NCBI RefSeq assembly: GCF_008709575.1
Contig: NZ_VYIK01000007.1
Coordinates: 1-64,000 of the forward strand
Origin: Mycobacterium sp.
GTDB taxonomy: Bacteria > Actinomycetota > Actinomycetes > Mycobacteriales > Mycobacteriaceae
DNA: 64,000 nucleotides
Direction of reading: 5' to 3'
Each line of letters begins with the position of its first letter. The stretch's first letter is position 1. The translations under genes were made by a program, and so were the position numbers. The notes below the pieces were generated by a model, which searched no databases, was not told where the DNA came from, and saw only the letters and a program-made list of their open reading frames with translations. Shown here piece after piece: positions 8,364 through 15,291 of this stretch.

Positions 8364-9295
8364 GCGTGCTCCGGCACCGAGAACAGCGTCTCCAGTCGAC
8401 CGCTGCGCACGTCGGGCAGCAACCGCAGCGCGAGCACCTCGGTGCTGACCGGCAGTCGGATCAGCGGCTGGGTGTGGCGGTCGAGCACGCTGACGTCGGA
8501 CTCGTCGCAAAAACCCAGGGCACCCAGCAATTGGTGCGCGATCCGCAACACCTGCCGGGCGGTGTCGGCGGCTTTGAGCCGCAGAACCAGCGCGTCCGCC
8601 GAGCGGACCTGCGCCGGTGCGCAGTCGAGCCGCCAGGTCGTGTACTTGGCCAGTTCGTCAAGCCCGCGCACCGACACCGCCGCGTCGGCGATGGCGAACC
8701 GGACGGCCTGGAAGTCGGCCAACGGCTTGCCGAACTGGATTCTGGTGCGCACGTGCGCGGCGGCGAGGTCCAGTAACCGCTGCACGGCGCCCAGGATCCG
8801 CCACGCCCCCAGCACCAGGTGGGTGTCGATGTCGGCGGCGGGCACCCTGCCCTCGGGTCCGCGCAGGGTGGCCGGAACCAGAAACGGCCCGAGTTTGGCG
8901 TCGGTTCGTGACGACGGCTGCGGGTGGTAGCGCGCGCCGTCGAGGTCCGCGGCGATCCAGGCGCCGGGCAGGTCTCCGTGGTCGATGCGCGGCGCCGCGG
9001 GATCGATGAGGGTCAGTCGGGCGCCGTCGATGGCCAGCAGTTCCTCGACGAGCGGGTAGGGCACCGCGGCGGCGCCCGCGGCCTGGCACAGCACCGCGGC
9101 GGCCAGCAGGTCCTCGCCACCGGAACGCACGTGCAGGTCGAACGCACCGAGGTCGTTCAGCGCGCGCCCTGCCTCATCGCGGACGGCGTCGTCGGTTTCG
9201 GCGCGCAGCGCCGCCCGGGGGCCGCCCAAGGCGGCGAACCGCTGGGCGGCGACGGCGGCGAACTCGGCGATATCTTCGGGCAGGGCGGTGTTCAT
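8360..9295 (-). CDS. acyl-CoA dehydrogenase, short divergent subunit
   Basis: 311-residue member of the acyl-CoA dehydrogenase superfamily, clearly shorter than the usual 370-400. The N-terminal and middle domains are reduced (the glycine-rich SEPxxGSD loop is not visible). The C-terminal helical domain is recognisable from RTRIQFGKPLADFQAVRFAIAD and HQLLGALGFCDESDVSVLDRHTQPLIR, where the WEHD signature seen in other small subunits is replaced by CDESD. It overlaps the upstream dehydrogenase by 4 bp (ATGA) and the downstream ligase by 4 bp. Most likely it is the non-FAD-complete partner subunit of the gene at 9292-10440. Loss of the usual motif leaves its catalytic role open. Confidence 0.8.
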   Translation of the reverse strand: MNTALPEDIAEFAAVAAQRFAALGGPRAALRAETDDAVRDEAGRALNDLGAFDLHVRSGGEDLLAAAVLCQAAGAAAVPYPLVEELLAIDGARLTLIDPAAPRIDHGDLPGAWIAADLDGARYHPQPSSRTDAKLGPFLVPATLRGPEGRVPAADIDTHLVLGAWRILGAVQRLLDLAAAHVRTRIQFGKPLADFQAVRFAIADAAVSVRGLDELAKYTTWRLDCAPAQVRSADALVLRLKAADTARQVLRIAHQLLGALGFCDESDVSVLDRHTQPLIRLPVSTEVLALRLLPDVRSGRLETLFSVPEHA

Positions 9296-10440
9296 CGGTG
9301 CTCACCCAAGACGTCTCGGGCCACGAGCATGCGCTGAACCTCGATAGTTCCCGACGCGACGGTGGCGGCCTGAGCGTAACGCCAATGGTCTTCGGCCGCT
9401 CCGTGCAGGCGCGCCGCGTAGCCACTGTCCAGGGCGGCCGGCCCCAGCACGTCGAACAGCAGCTCGGCGACCTGCTGGTCGCACGTGGTCGTCGCGATGC
9501 GCGCGGCGCTGGCCGCCGCTCCGGCCGACGGGTCGTCTTGCAAGGACACCGCCCGGTAGGCCAGCAGTCGAGCGACCCGCAAGTCAACCAGGGCCCGCAC
9601 CCAGCGGGCGCGGATCGATTCGGGCAAGGCGTCCCAGTCGTCGCCGAGGTCGGTCTGCATCCGCGCCAGCAGCGATTCGCACCGGGCATACCGGGCGATG
9701 CCGACCCGCTCGAACGCGAGCGCCTCCCGCATCACCTGCCAACCGCCGCCGACCTCGCCGAGAACCTCCTCGGCAAACACCTCGTCGAAGAACACCTCGT
9801 TGAGGTGGTGGGGCCCCAACATCGACCGGATCGGGCGCACGGTGATGCCCGGCCGATCCATGGGCACGAGGAACAGCGTGAGCCGGTTGGGCTTGGGCGC
9901 CTCCGGATCGGTGCACGCCGCCACCACACACCACGATGCCATCTGTGCGTAGGAGGTCCAGACTTTCTGGCCGGTGATGCGCCAGCCGTGCCCGTCGGGT
10001 ACGGCCCGGGTCCGCAGCGACGCCAGATCTGTTCCGGCCTCCGGCTCGGAGAAGCCCTGGCACCAGATCACCTCGCCGGCGGCGATGGCCGACAGGTGAC
10101 GCTTCTTCTGCTCCGGGGTGCCGTAGCGCATCAGCGCCGGCCCTACCCAGTTGATCCCCATGTATTGCGCACCGCGAGGCTCGTGATGGGCCCACATCTC
10201 CTCGCGCAGCACGGTCTGTTGCCATACCGAACCGCCCCCGCCGCCGTGTTCTTTCGGCCAGGCCAGAGCCAGCAGACCGTCGGAAGCCAGCAGCTTGCAG
10301 AACGATTCGGTGGTCGCCAGATCGCGCGGGTCGTCGGTGCAGGCACCCAGGAAGCCTTCCGGGATGTGCGCGGAAATCATTGCGCGCAAGCGTTTTCTGA
10401 GGTCGGCGGCGTCCGCGCCGAGGTCGTAATCCATGGTCAT
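9292..10440 (-). CDS. acyl-CoA dehydrogenase, large subunit
   Basis: 382-residue acyl-CoA dehydrogenase with the full set of family motifs: GFSEPEAGTDLASLRTRA loop at about 130-147, WRITGQKVWTSYAQMA in the beta domain, ERVGIARYARCE helix, and C-terminal ASGTIEVQRMLVARDVLG. It overlaps both neighbours by 4 bp (ATGA at each end), which implies translational coupling. Its likely partner is the short subunit downstream (8360-9295). It belongs to the leftward operon that starts at 12659. Confidence 0.88.
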   Translation of the reverse strand: MTMDYDLGADAADLRKRLRAMISAHIPEGFLGACTDDPRDLATTESFCKLLASDGLLALAWPKEHGGGGGSVWQQTVLREEMWAHHEPRGAQYMGINWVGPALMRYGTPEQKKRHLSAIAAGEVIWCQGFSEPEAGTDLASLRTRAVPDGHGWRITGQKVWTSYAQMASWCVVAACTDPEAPKPNRLTLFLVPMDRPGITVRPIRSMLGPHHLNEVFFDEVFAEEVLGEVGGGWQVMREALAFERVGIARYARCESLLARMQTDLGDDWDALPESIRARWVRALVDLRVARLLAYRAVSLQDDPSAGAAASAARIATTTCDQQVAELLFDVLGPAALDSGYAARLHGAAEDHWRYAQAATVASGTIEVQRMLVARDVLGEHR

Positions 10441-11564
10441 CCCTTCGGCAGTCCGAGCAGCCGCTCGGCGATGATGTTGCGCTGGATCTCCGATGTCCCG
10501 CCGTAGATCGTCGCAGCCAGTGCGTCTTGTCGTTCAAACAGCAGGTGCGGATCGCCGATCGCGTGTGGCCCGGCCGCGGCGGCGCTTAGCTCCCAAACCC
10601 GTTGCAGTGTCACCGAGCCCAGCAGTTTGAGGATGTCGGCTTCCGGACTGGGCTGGTTGGCGAGTTCGTTGTGCAGCGCTCGGTAGCCGGTGGCTCGCAG
10701 CGCTTCGGCGTCGGCCAGCAGCGCGCCCAGCTCGGCGAGGACGTCAGCGCTGTCGTGCCCGAGCGTGTGCAGTTGTGCTGCGTCTCGGACGGACGCGAGA
10801 CCCCGCTGGATCTCGACCCAGTTCATGATCCAGATCATCTGGCGTTCGTGGTGCAGCGAGGCCAGAGCGACGTGCCATCCACCGTTGCAGGGACCCAGCA
10901 GGTTGGCCACCGGCACTTCGACGTCGTCGAGCAGAACCTCGCAGAACGTCTCATCGGACACCGACGCCATCCGGATGGGCTCGATCCGCACACCGGGTGA
11001 CTGCAGATCGAGGATGAGGCAGGAGATGCCGCGGTGCTTGGGCGCGGCCGGATCAGTGCGGGCATAGAGCATGCACCACCGGGACAGGTGCGCCTGGGTG
11101 GTCCAGATCTTCCTGCCGTTGACCCGGAAAACGTCGCTGCCGGGGCCGACGCGCTCGGCGCGGGTACGCAGCGCGGCGAAATCGGATCCGGCTTCGGGCT
11201 CGGACATGCCCAGCGCCCACCACTCGTCGCCGCGCAGCAGCGGCACCAGCAGACGGTCGATCTGCTCGGGCGTGCCGAACCGGCGAATCGCGGGTGCCGC
11301 GACGTTGGGCCCGGCGATGTTGGGCAGCTTGGGCGCCGACCGCACCGCGGCCCGCAGCCGGATCTCCATCGCCGCGCGCAGCCCCAGTTCGCGGCCGCCG
11401 TGTGCCCGCGGCCAGGTCGGCTGCAGCCAGCCGGCCTCGAAGGCGGCCCGCTGATAGTCGCGACGCAGCACCGAGTCCCAGCGGTAGTGCTGGTACCGCT
11501 CGGTGTAGTCGGCCGGCAGGAAATCCGTCAGCCAGCGGTCGAATTCGGCAACCACCTCGGTCAT
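10437..11564 (-). CDS. acyl-CoA dehydrogenase, large subunit
   Basis: 375-residue acyl-CoA dehydrogenase. ATG at 11562-11564 is preferred because AGAAGGAG sits 8 nt upstream; an in-frame GTG three codons earlier lies inside that ribosome-binding site. Motifs: GMSEPEAGSDFAALRTRA, FRVNGRKIWTTQAHLSRW, and C-terminal YGGTSEIQRNIIAERLLG with the usual FAD/dimer-contact residues. It is 15 bp downstream of the 359-residue WEHD-type subunit gene, which makes those two a probable heteromeric pair, and it overlaps the next dehydrogenase by 4 bp. Confidence 0.88.
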   Translation of the reverse strand: MTEVVAEFDRWLTDFLPADYTERYQHYRWDSVLRRDYQRAAFEAGWLQPTWPRAHGGRELGLRAAMEIRLRAAVRSAPKLPNIAGPNVAAPAIRRFGTPEQIDRLLVPLLRGDEWWALGMSEPEAGSDFAALRTRAERVGPGSDVFRVNGRKIWTTQAHLSRWCMLYARTDPAAPKHRGISCLILDLQSPGVRIEPIRMASVSDETFCEVLLDDVEVPVANLLGPCNGGWHVALASLHHERQMIWIMNWVEIQRGLASVRDAAQLHTLGHDSADVLAELGALLADAEALRATGYRALHNELANQPSPEADILKLLGSVTLQRVWELSAAAAGPHAIGDPHLLFERQDALAATIYGGTSEIQRNIIAERLLGLPKG

Positions 11565-11579
11565 GGGCGGCACTCCTTC

Positions 11580-12659
11580 TCAGCGCTCGCCCGCATCGTC
11601 GCCGGCCCATCGGCGACCGACGTCGTGGTAGAGGCCATGACTGTCGCCCAGTGCCGCGGCGGTTTGCCAGGCGTGCCGTAGATACAGATGCACATCGTGC
11701 TCCCAGGTTTGGGCGATGGCGCCGTGCACCTGAACCGCGGTGCGCGCGCAGCCGACCGCCGCGTCGCCGGCGGCCGCCTTGGCCAGTGCCGCGGCAATCC
11801 AGCCGGCCGCCGGGGTAGTGCCCGGATCGTCGAGACGGGCCGCCGCCGCATAGGTGAGGCTGCGCGCGCGCTCGAGGCTGACGTAGTTGTCAGCCAGGGC
11901 GTGTTTGACACCCTGGAAGGCGCCGATCGGCTTGCCGAACTGCTCGCGCGATTTCGCATGCTCGACGGAGCGGGCCAGGGCAGCGCCGGCCACCCCGACC
12001 AGATCGGCGGCGGCGGCCATCAGCGGTGTCCCCAGCGCGGCTTGGAGGTCGACCGGCGCGGTCAGGACCGGAATGGTGTCGATGTCGACGTCGGCGACCG
12101 GCTGGGCCGGATTGATGCAGTCGACCGGTGTCACGGCGACGCCGTCACCGGTGTGCGCGACCGCGACGACGACCCCGTCGCCATCCGCGGCGAGCGTGAC
12201 GACCAGCTCGGCGCGGCACAACTCGGCAACCGCGACAGCGCGCCCCCGCAACCGGCCCCGCTGCAGCGTCATCGGCACGCCGGGCAGCCGCGCTCCGGGC
12301 GGGTGAACGGCCAGCGCGGCGACGGCACCGCCGCCGATCTGGTGCAGCACCTCATCGGCGGCCGGGCCGGCGGCCCGCAATGCGCCGGCGGCCAGACCGA
12401 CGCTGGACAGCAACGGTATCGGCGCGATCGCCGCACCGCACTCTTCGGCCACCACGGCCAGATCGAGGCGGCCGAAGTCGTCGGCGCCGGGCCTGGCGAG
12501 TTCGGTCCAACCCAGATCGACGACCGTTTTCCACAGGGGGCGCCAGCGTTCCGGGTCCGTCATCGCCTGGCGGGCAACGCCGGGCGGGCACTCGGTGCGC
12601 AAGACGTCGCGCACGGCGTCGCGCAGCGCCAGCTGCCCGGAATTCAGTCCGACGTCCAT
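11580..12659 (-). CDS. acyl-CoA dehydrogenase, FadE28-type small subunit
   Basis: 359-residue acyl-CoA dehydrogenase and first gene of the leftward five-gene run. ATG at 12657-12659 was chosen; the frame is open to 13766 only by shadowing the opposite-strand oxidoreductase. The C-terminal half has REQFGKPIGAFQGVKHALAD and VQVHGAIAQTWEHDVHLYLRH, the same class signature as the protein at 291-1430. The central domain is Val/Ala-rich and divergent. A promoter-like TACTATGTTAG on the minus strand (12668-12677) ends only about 8 bp from the start codon, so the mRNA may be leaderless or nearly so. Confidence 0.85.
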   Translation of the reverse strand: MDVGLNSGQLALRDAVRDVLRTECPPGVARQAMTDPERWRPLWKTVVDLGWTELARPGADDFGRLDLAVVAEECGAAIAPIPLLSSVGLAAGALRAAGPAADEVLHQIGGGAVAALAVHPPGARLPGVPMTLQRGRLRGRAVAVAELCRAELVVTLAADGDGVVVAVAHTGDGVAVTPVDCINPAQPVADVDIDTIPVLTAPVDLQAALGTPLMAAAADLVGVAGAALARSVEHAKSREQFGKPIGAFQGVKHALADNYVSLERARSLTYAAAARLDDPGTTPAAGWIAAALAKAAAGDAAVGCARTAVQVHGAIAQTWEHDVHLYLRHAWQTAAALGDSHGLYHDVGRRWAGDDAGER

Positions 12660-12666
12660 ACCACCC

Positions 12667-12692
12667 CTAACATAGTAAAAATAGTAAACTAG
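12667..12692. promoter_or_regulatory. AT-rich divergent promoter with repeated ATAGTAAA
   Basis: CTAACATAGTAAAA followed by ATAGTAAACTAG stands out in GC-rich DNA, with ATAGTAAA occurring twice 9 bp apart. Read leftward it gives TACTAT and TATGTT, which match the mycobacterial -10 (TAnnnT) just before the dehydrogenase operon; the LLM oxidoreductase gene starts 55 bp to the right. A closely similar element lies in the divergent gap at 19024-19042 and a shorter match at 24642-24653. Confidence 0.5.
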
Positions 12693-12746
12693 CCGGACCG
12701 ACGTCAATCGCGGTCGGACAGCGGCGGCTTTATAGGGTGACCTGCT

Positions 12747-13619
12747 ATGGCCGAGTGGTATCTGTTCCTGCCACAACTGCGTTTGGCCCTCGCCGAGATC
12801 GTCGACCGCGCACGCCACGCCGAGGCCAGCGGGTTCGACGGCATCGCATTCATCGACCATCTCGAGGCGCCCGGAATGCCCGATGAAACCATCTGGGAAG
12901 CAATGACTGTGGCAACCCTGGTGGCCGCCGCCACCGAACGGTTGCGGATCGGTCACCTGGTGCTCTGCGACGCGTTCCGGCACCCGGCAGTACTGGCCAA
13001 ACAAGCCGTCACCCTCTCGGCGGCGTCGAACGGCAGATTCGAGCTCGGCCTGGGCTCCGGCTCCTGGCCCGAGGAACTCGTCAGATTCGAGGTCGGCCAG
13101 CGGGATCCGAGAGCCAGGGTCGAGCAACTCGAACGCCACCTCGATTTGCTCAGACAGTACTGGGGTCAGGGCGACGACCCCGGCCGACGTCAAAATCCGC
13201 GCCCGGAGTTCCCGATACCGCTGGTTGTCGGGGGCACCGGGCGCCGCACTATGGAACTTGTTCGCCGTTACGCAGATTGGTGGAACCTGCCCGCCAACCA
13301 CATCGACCGCCTGGCGCGGCTGGCCCCCGCCGCGGCCCCGGCGCGGTTGTCGGTGCAGCAAATGGTGGGGTTCGTGCGATCCGGGGCCGACCCGGCCACG
13401 GTGCGCGAGGTGAGCACCCGGCGTTTCGGGTATCTGGGCCCGGGCCTGGTCTGCGGCGACGCCGAGGCACTGGGCCGGCATTTCGCCGGCCTGGCCGCCC
13501 AGGGCGTCGAGCGTTTTTACGTCTGGTTCGCCGACTTCGCTGCGCCGGAATCCCTGCACGAATTCGGCGAATCGGTGATCAAGGCTTTCCCCGTTCGGCC
13601 CGGAGGCGAGCCGCGGTAG
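12747..13619 (+). CDS. LLM-class (luciferase-like) flavin/F420 oxidoreductase
   Basis: 290-residue luciferase-like TIM-barrel monooxygenase/dehydrogenase. It opens directly with the first beta strand (MAEWYLFLPQ), has the cofactor-region sequences AFIDHLEAP and FELGLGSGSWPEELVRF, and late in the barrel GGTGRRTMELVRRYADWWN. In mycobacteria this class usually uses F420, although FMN use cannot be excluded. It is transcribed away from the dehydrogenase operon from a shared 87-bp promoter region, and its 3' end overlaps the convergent SDR gene by 41 bp. It probably supplies an oxidation or reduction step in the island's pathway; the exact reaction is unknown. Confidence 0.85.
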   Translation: MAEWYLFLPQLRLALAEIVDRARHAEASGFDGIAFIDHLEAPGMPDETIWEAMTVATLVAAATERLRIGHLVLCDAFRHPAVLAKQAVTLSAASNGRFELGLGSGSWPEELVRFEVGQRDPRARVEQLERHLDLLRQYWGQGDDPGRRQNPRPEFPIPLVVGGTGRRTMELVRRYADWWNLPANHIDRLARLAPAAAPARLSVQQMVGFVRSGADPATVREVSTRRFGYLGPGLVCGDAEALGRHFAGLAAQGVERFYVWFADFAAPESLHEFGESVIKAFPVRPGGEPR

Positions 13620-14301
13620 GCACCACCGGTTCACGGGCGAACGGACCGCGGCGTACCGCGTCCAGCCGGATCTCGGGTAGATCCACCGACGGGTCGACGG
13701 TGTCCAGCCAGGCGACGGTCTTGGCGACGTCACCGACCTGGATCGCATACATCTCAAACGGAACATCTTGCAGCATCGGGGTTTCCACCGGACCGGGCGT
13801 CACGATATGGACGCTGATGCCATCGCGGTCGACTTCGCGCGCCAGTGCCCGGGCGAACGCGTTCAGCCCGGCCTTGGACGCCGAGTAGGCGGTGCGTGCC
13901 GGCATCGGCTCATGGGCGGCCGACGAGGAGATGAACACCAGTCGCGAGCCGGCCCGCATCCGCGGCAACACGGCGGCGGTCACCACGAAGCAGGAGTCGA
14001 GGTTGGCCGAGATGATCGCCCGCCACTGCTGGAACGTCTGCTTGCGCGCGTAAGTGCCGTCGAGGATGCCGGCGGCATGGACCACCAGGTCGATTGTCTG
14101 CAAGGGGCGGATCGCCTCCTCGAAGCCGACCGGGTCGGCGGCGTCGGCCACGAGGTAACGTGCGCCGATTTCGTCGGCCGCTGCCCGCAACGGACCGGCG
14201 CGCCGCGCCGCCAGCACCACGTCGTATCCACGCTCGCGCAGCGCCACTGCACACGCCTTGCCGATCCCACCGCTGCCGCCGGTAACCAATGCGGTTCGCA
14301 C
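13579..14301 (-). CDS. short-chain dehydrogenase/reductase
   Basis: 240-residue SDR, NAD(P)-dependent. GTG at 14299-14301 is chosen because the protein then begins with the first beta strand, VRTALVTGGSGGIG (cofactor loop at 7-14); upstream in-frame sequence lies inside the regulator gene. VHAAG at 74-78 is the NNAG equivalent, the Ser is near 127, and the catalytic YSASK is Tyr139/Lys143. It lies 7 bp downstream of the GntR/FadR-type regulator, so the two are probably co-transcribed, and it overlaps the oppositely oriented oxidoreductase gene by 41 bp. A role as hydroxyacyl-CoA or hydroxysteroid dehydrogenase is plausible but not shown. Confidence 0.87.
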   Translation of the reverse strand: MRTALVTGGSGGIGKACAVALRERGYDVVLAARRAGPLRAAADEIGARYLVADAADPVGFEEAIRPLQTIDLVVHAAGILDGTYARKQTFQQWRAIISANLDSCFVVTAAVLPRMRAGSRLVFISSSAAHEPMPARTAYSASKAGLNAFARALAREVDRDGISVHIVTPGPVETPMLQDVPFEMYAIQVGDVAKTVAWLDTVDPSVDLPEIRLDAVRRGPFAREPVVPTAARLRAERGKP

Positions 14302-14308
14302 CGTTGCC

Positions 14309-15130
14309 TCAGAGATGACGGGTTTCCCGCGGACGGGCCAGCGCCTGGGGTGACAGCGCATAGATGCGTTGATCGTTGCGACCCGATAACACGTAGGTCT
14401 GGGTGTCGGCGATATGCCGGGCGGCGATGCGACGAGCCCGTTCGACGTCTCCGGCTTCGATCGACTCGGTCAGTTTGACGTGCGTGTTGAGCACAGCGCG
14501 GCGCTTGGCCAGTGCCGGATAGGTGCCCCGCGCAGTGCTCTCGTCGGCCCACTGCTGCTCGTGGCCGCTCCACAGCGTCTCCAGGCTGCCGACCACCGCG
14601 ATCATGGTGTGGTTGCCGCAGCCCCGCACCAGCAGCTTGTGGAACTGCCGGCCGATTTCGGTGAACTGCCCGCCGTCGTCGAGGTGGACGGCCATCGCGT
14701 CGTTGATCCGGTTGAGCTCGGCGACCAAGGTGTTCACCCGGTCGGGCCGTTGGGCGGCCAGCGCGGTGCAGACCGGTTCGAGCTCGCGCAGCGCCGCCCC
14801 CAGATCGGCGAGACCGACGTTCTCGCTCTGCAGCAGCAGACCCAGCATATAAGCGGTACTGGTCTTGGCCGGCGCGTGCACCACCGCACCGCCGCGGTTG
14901 CCGCGCCGCACCGACACCAGGCCCTCGGTCTCCAGGATTCGCAGCGCCTCCCGCAGCGAGACCAGGCTGACATTGAACCGCTCGACGAGCACTTCCTGGC
15001 GCGGCAGCAGATCACCGTCGGCCAATTCGCCGTCGATGATCTGGCGGCGTAATTCGTCGGCTACGATCTCGGCGATTCTCGGCGCCGCCAAGCGACGCCG
15101 AGCCTGCGGGCCAATTCCCAACGCAGCCAT
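14309..15130 (-). CDS. GntR-family (FadR/FCD subgroup) transcriptional regulator
   Basis: 273-residue regulator. Residues about 15-85 form a winged helix (RIAEIVADELRRQIIDGEL, LLPRQEVLVERFNVSLVSLREAL, then the wing VSVRRGNRGG). Residues about 100-245 are an all-helical FCD effector domain with the conserved FHKLL and C-terminal ARRIAARHI segments that usually bind a metal. ATG at 15128-15130 has GAGGA upstream and is preferred to the upstream Met at 15190. FCD regulators usually sense acyl-CoAs or carboxylates. It is divergent from the tandem CoA transferase gene and upstream of the SDR gene. It is the best candidate local regulator of the ATAGTA-type promoters, by position only. Confidence 0.87.
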   Translation of the reverse strand: MAALGIGPQARRRLAAPRIAEIVADELRRQIIDGELADGDLLPRQEVLVERFNVSLVSLREALRILETEGLVSVRRGNRGGAVVHAPAKTSTAYMLGLLLQSENVGLADLGAALRELEPVCTALAAQRPDRVNTLVAELNRINDAMAVHLDDGGQFTEIGRQFHKLLVRGCGNHTMIAVVGSLETLWSGHEQQWADESTARGTYPALAKRRAVLNTHVKLTESIEAGDVERARRIAARHIADTQTYVLSGRNDQRIYALSPQALARPRETRHL

Positions 15131-15291
15131 AAAATCCTCGCAACGAAACGACCAAACAGAGCGCACGGCTGCTGACCCCGCGAACTCCATTGACTGCAAT
15201 CTTAGCAGTAATGGCACAATAGCCGGATTGTTCGAAGCCACTCGGACTGCCGCAGTCGACCCAGGATGCGCCGGAGACCGGATGGAGGCAG

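Noticed and set aside
6840..8930. 696-codon forward frame over the fadD and dehydrogenase genes
   Set aside because: It covers two genes with clear motifs on the other strand and has no recognisable domain of its own.
12660..13766. In-frame upstream extension of the leftward dehydrogenase
   Set aside because: It would run through the divergent promoter and antisense to the LLM oxidoreductase; family alignment supports ATG at 12659.
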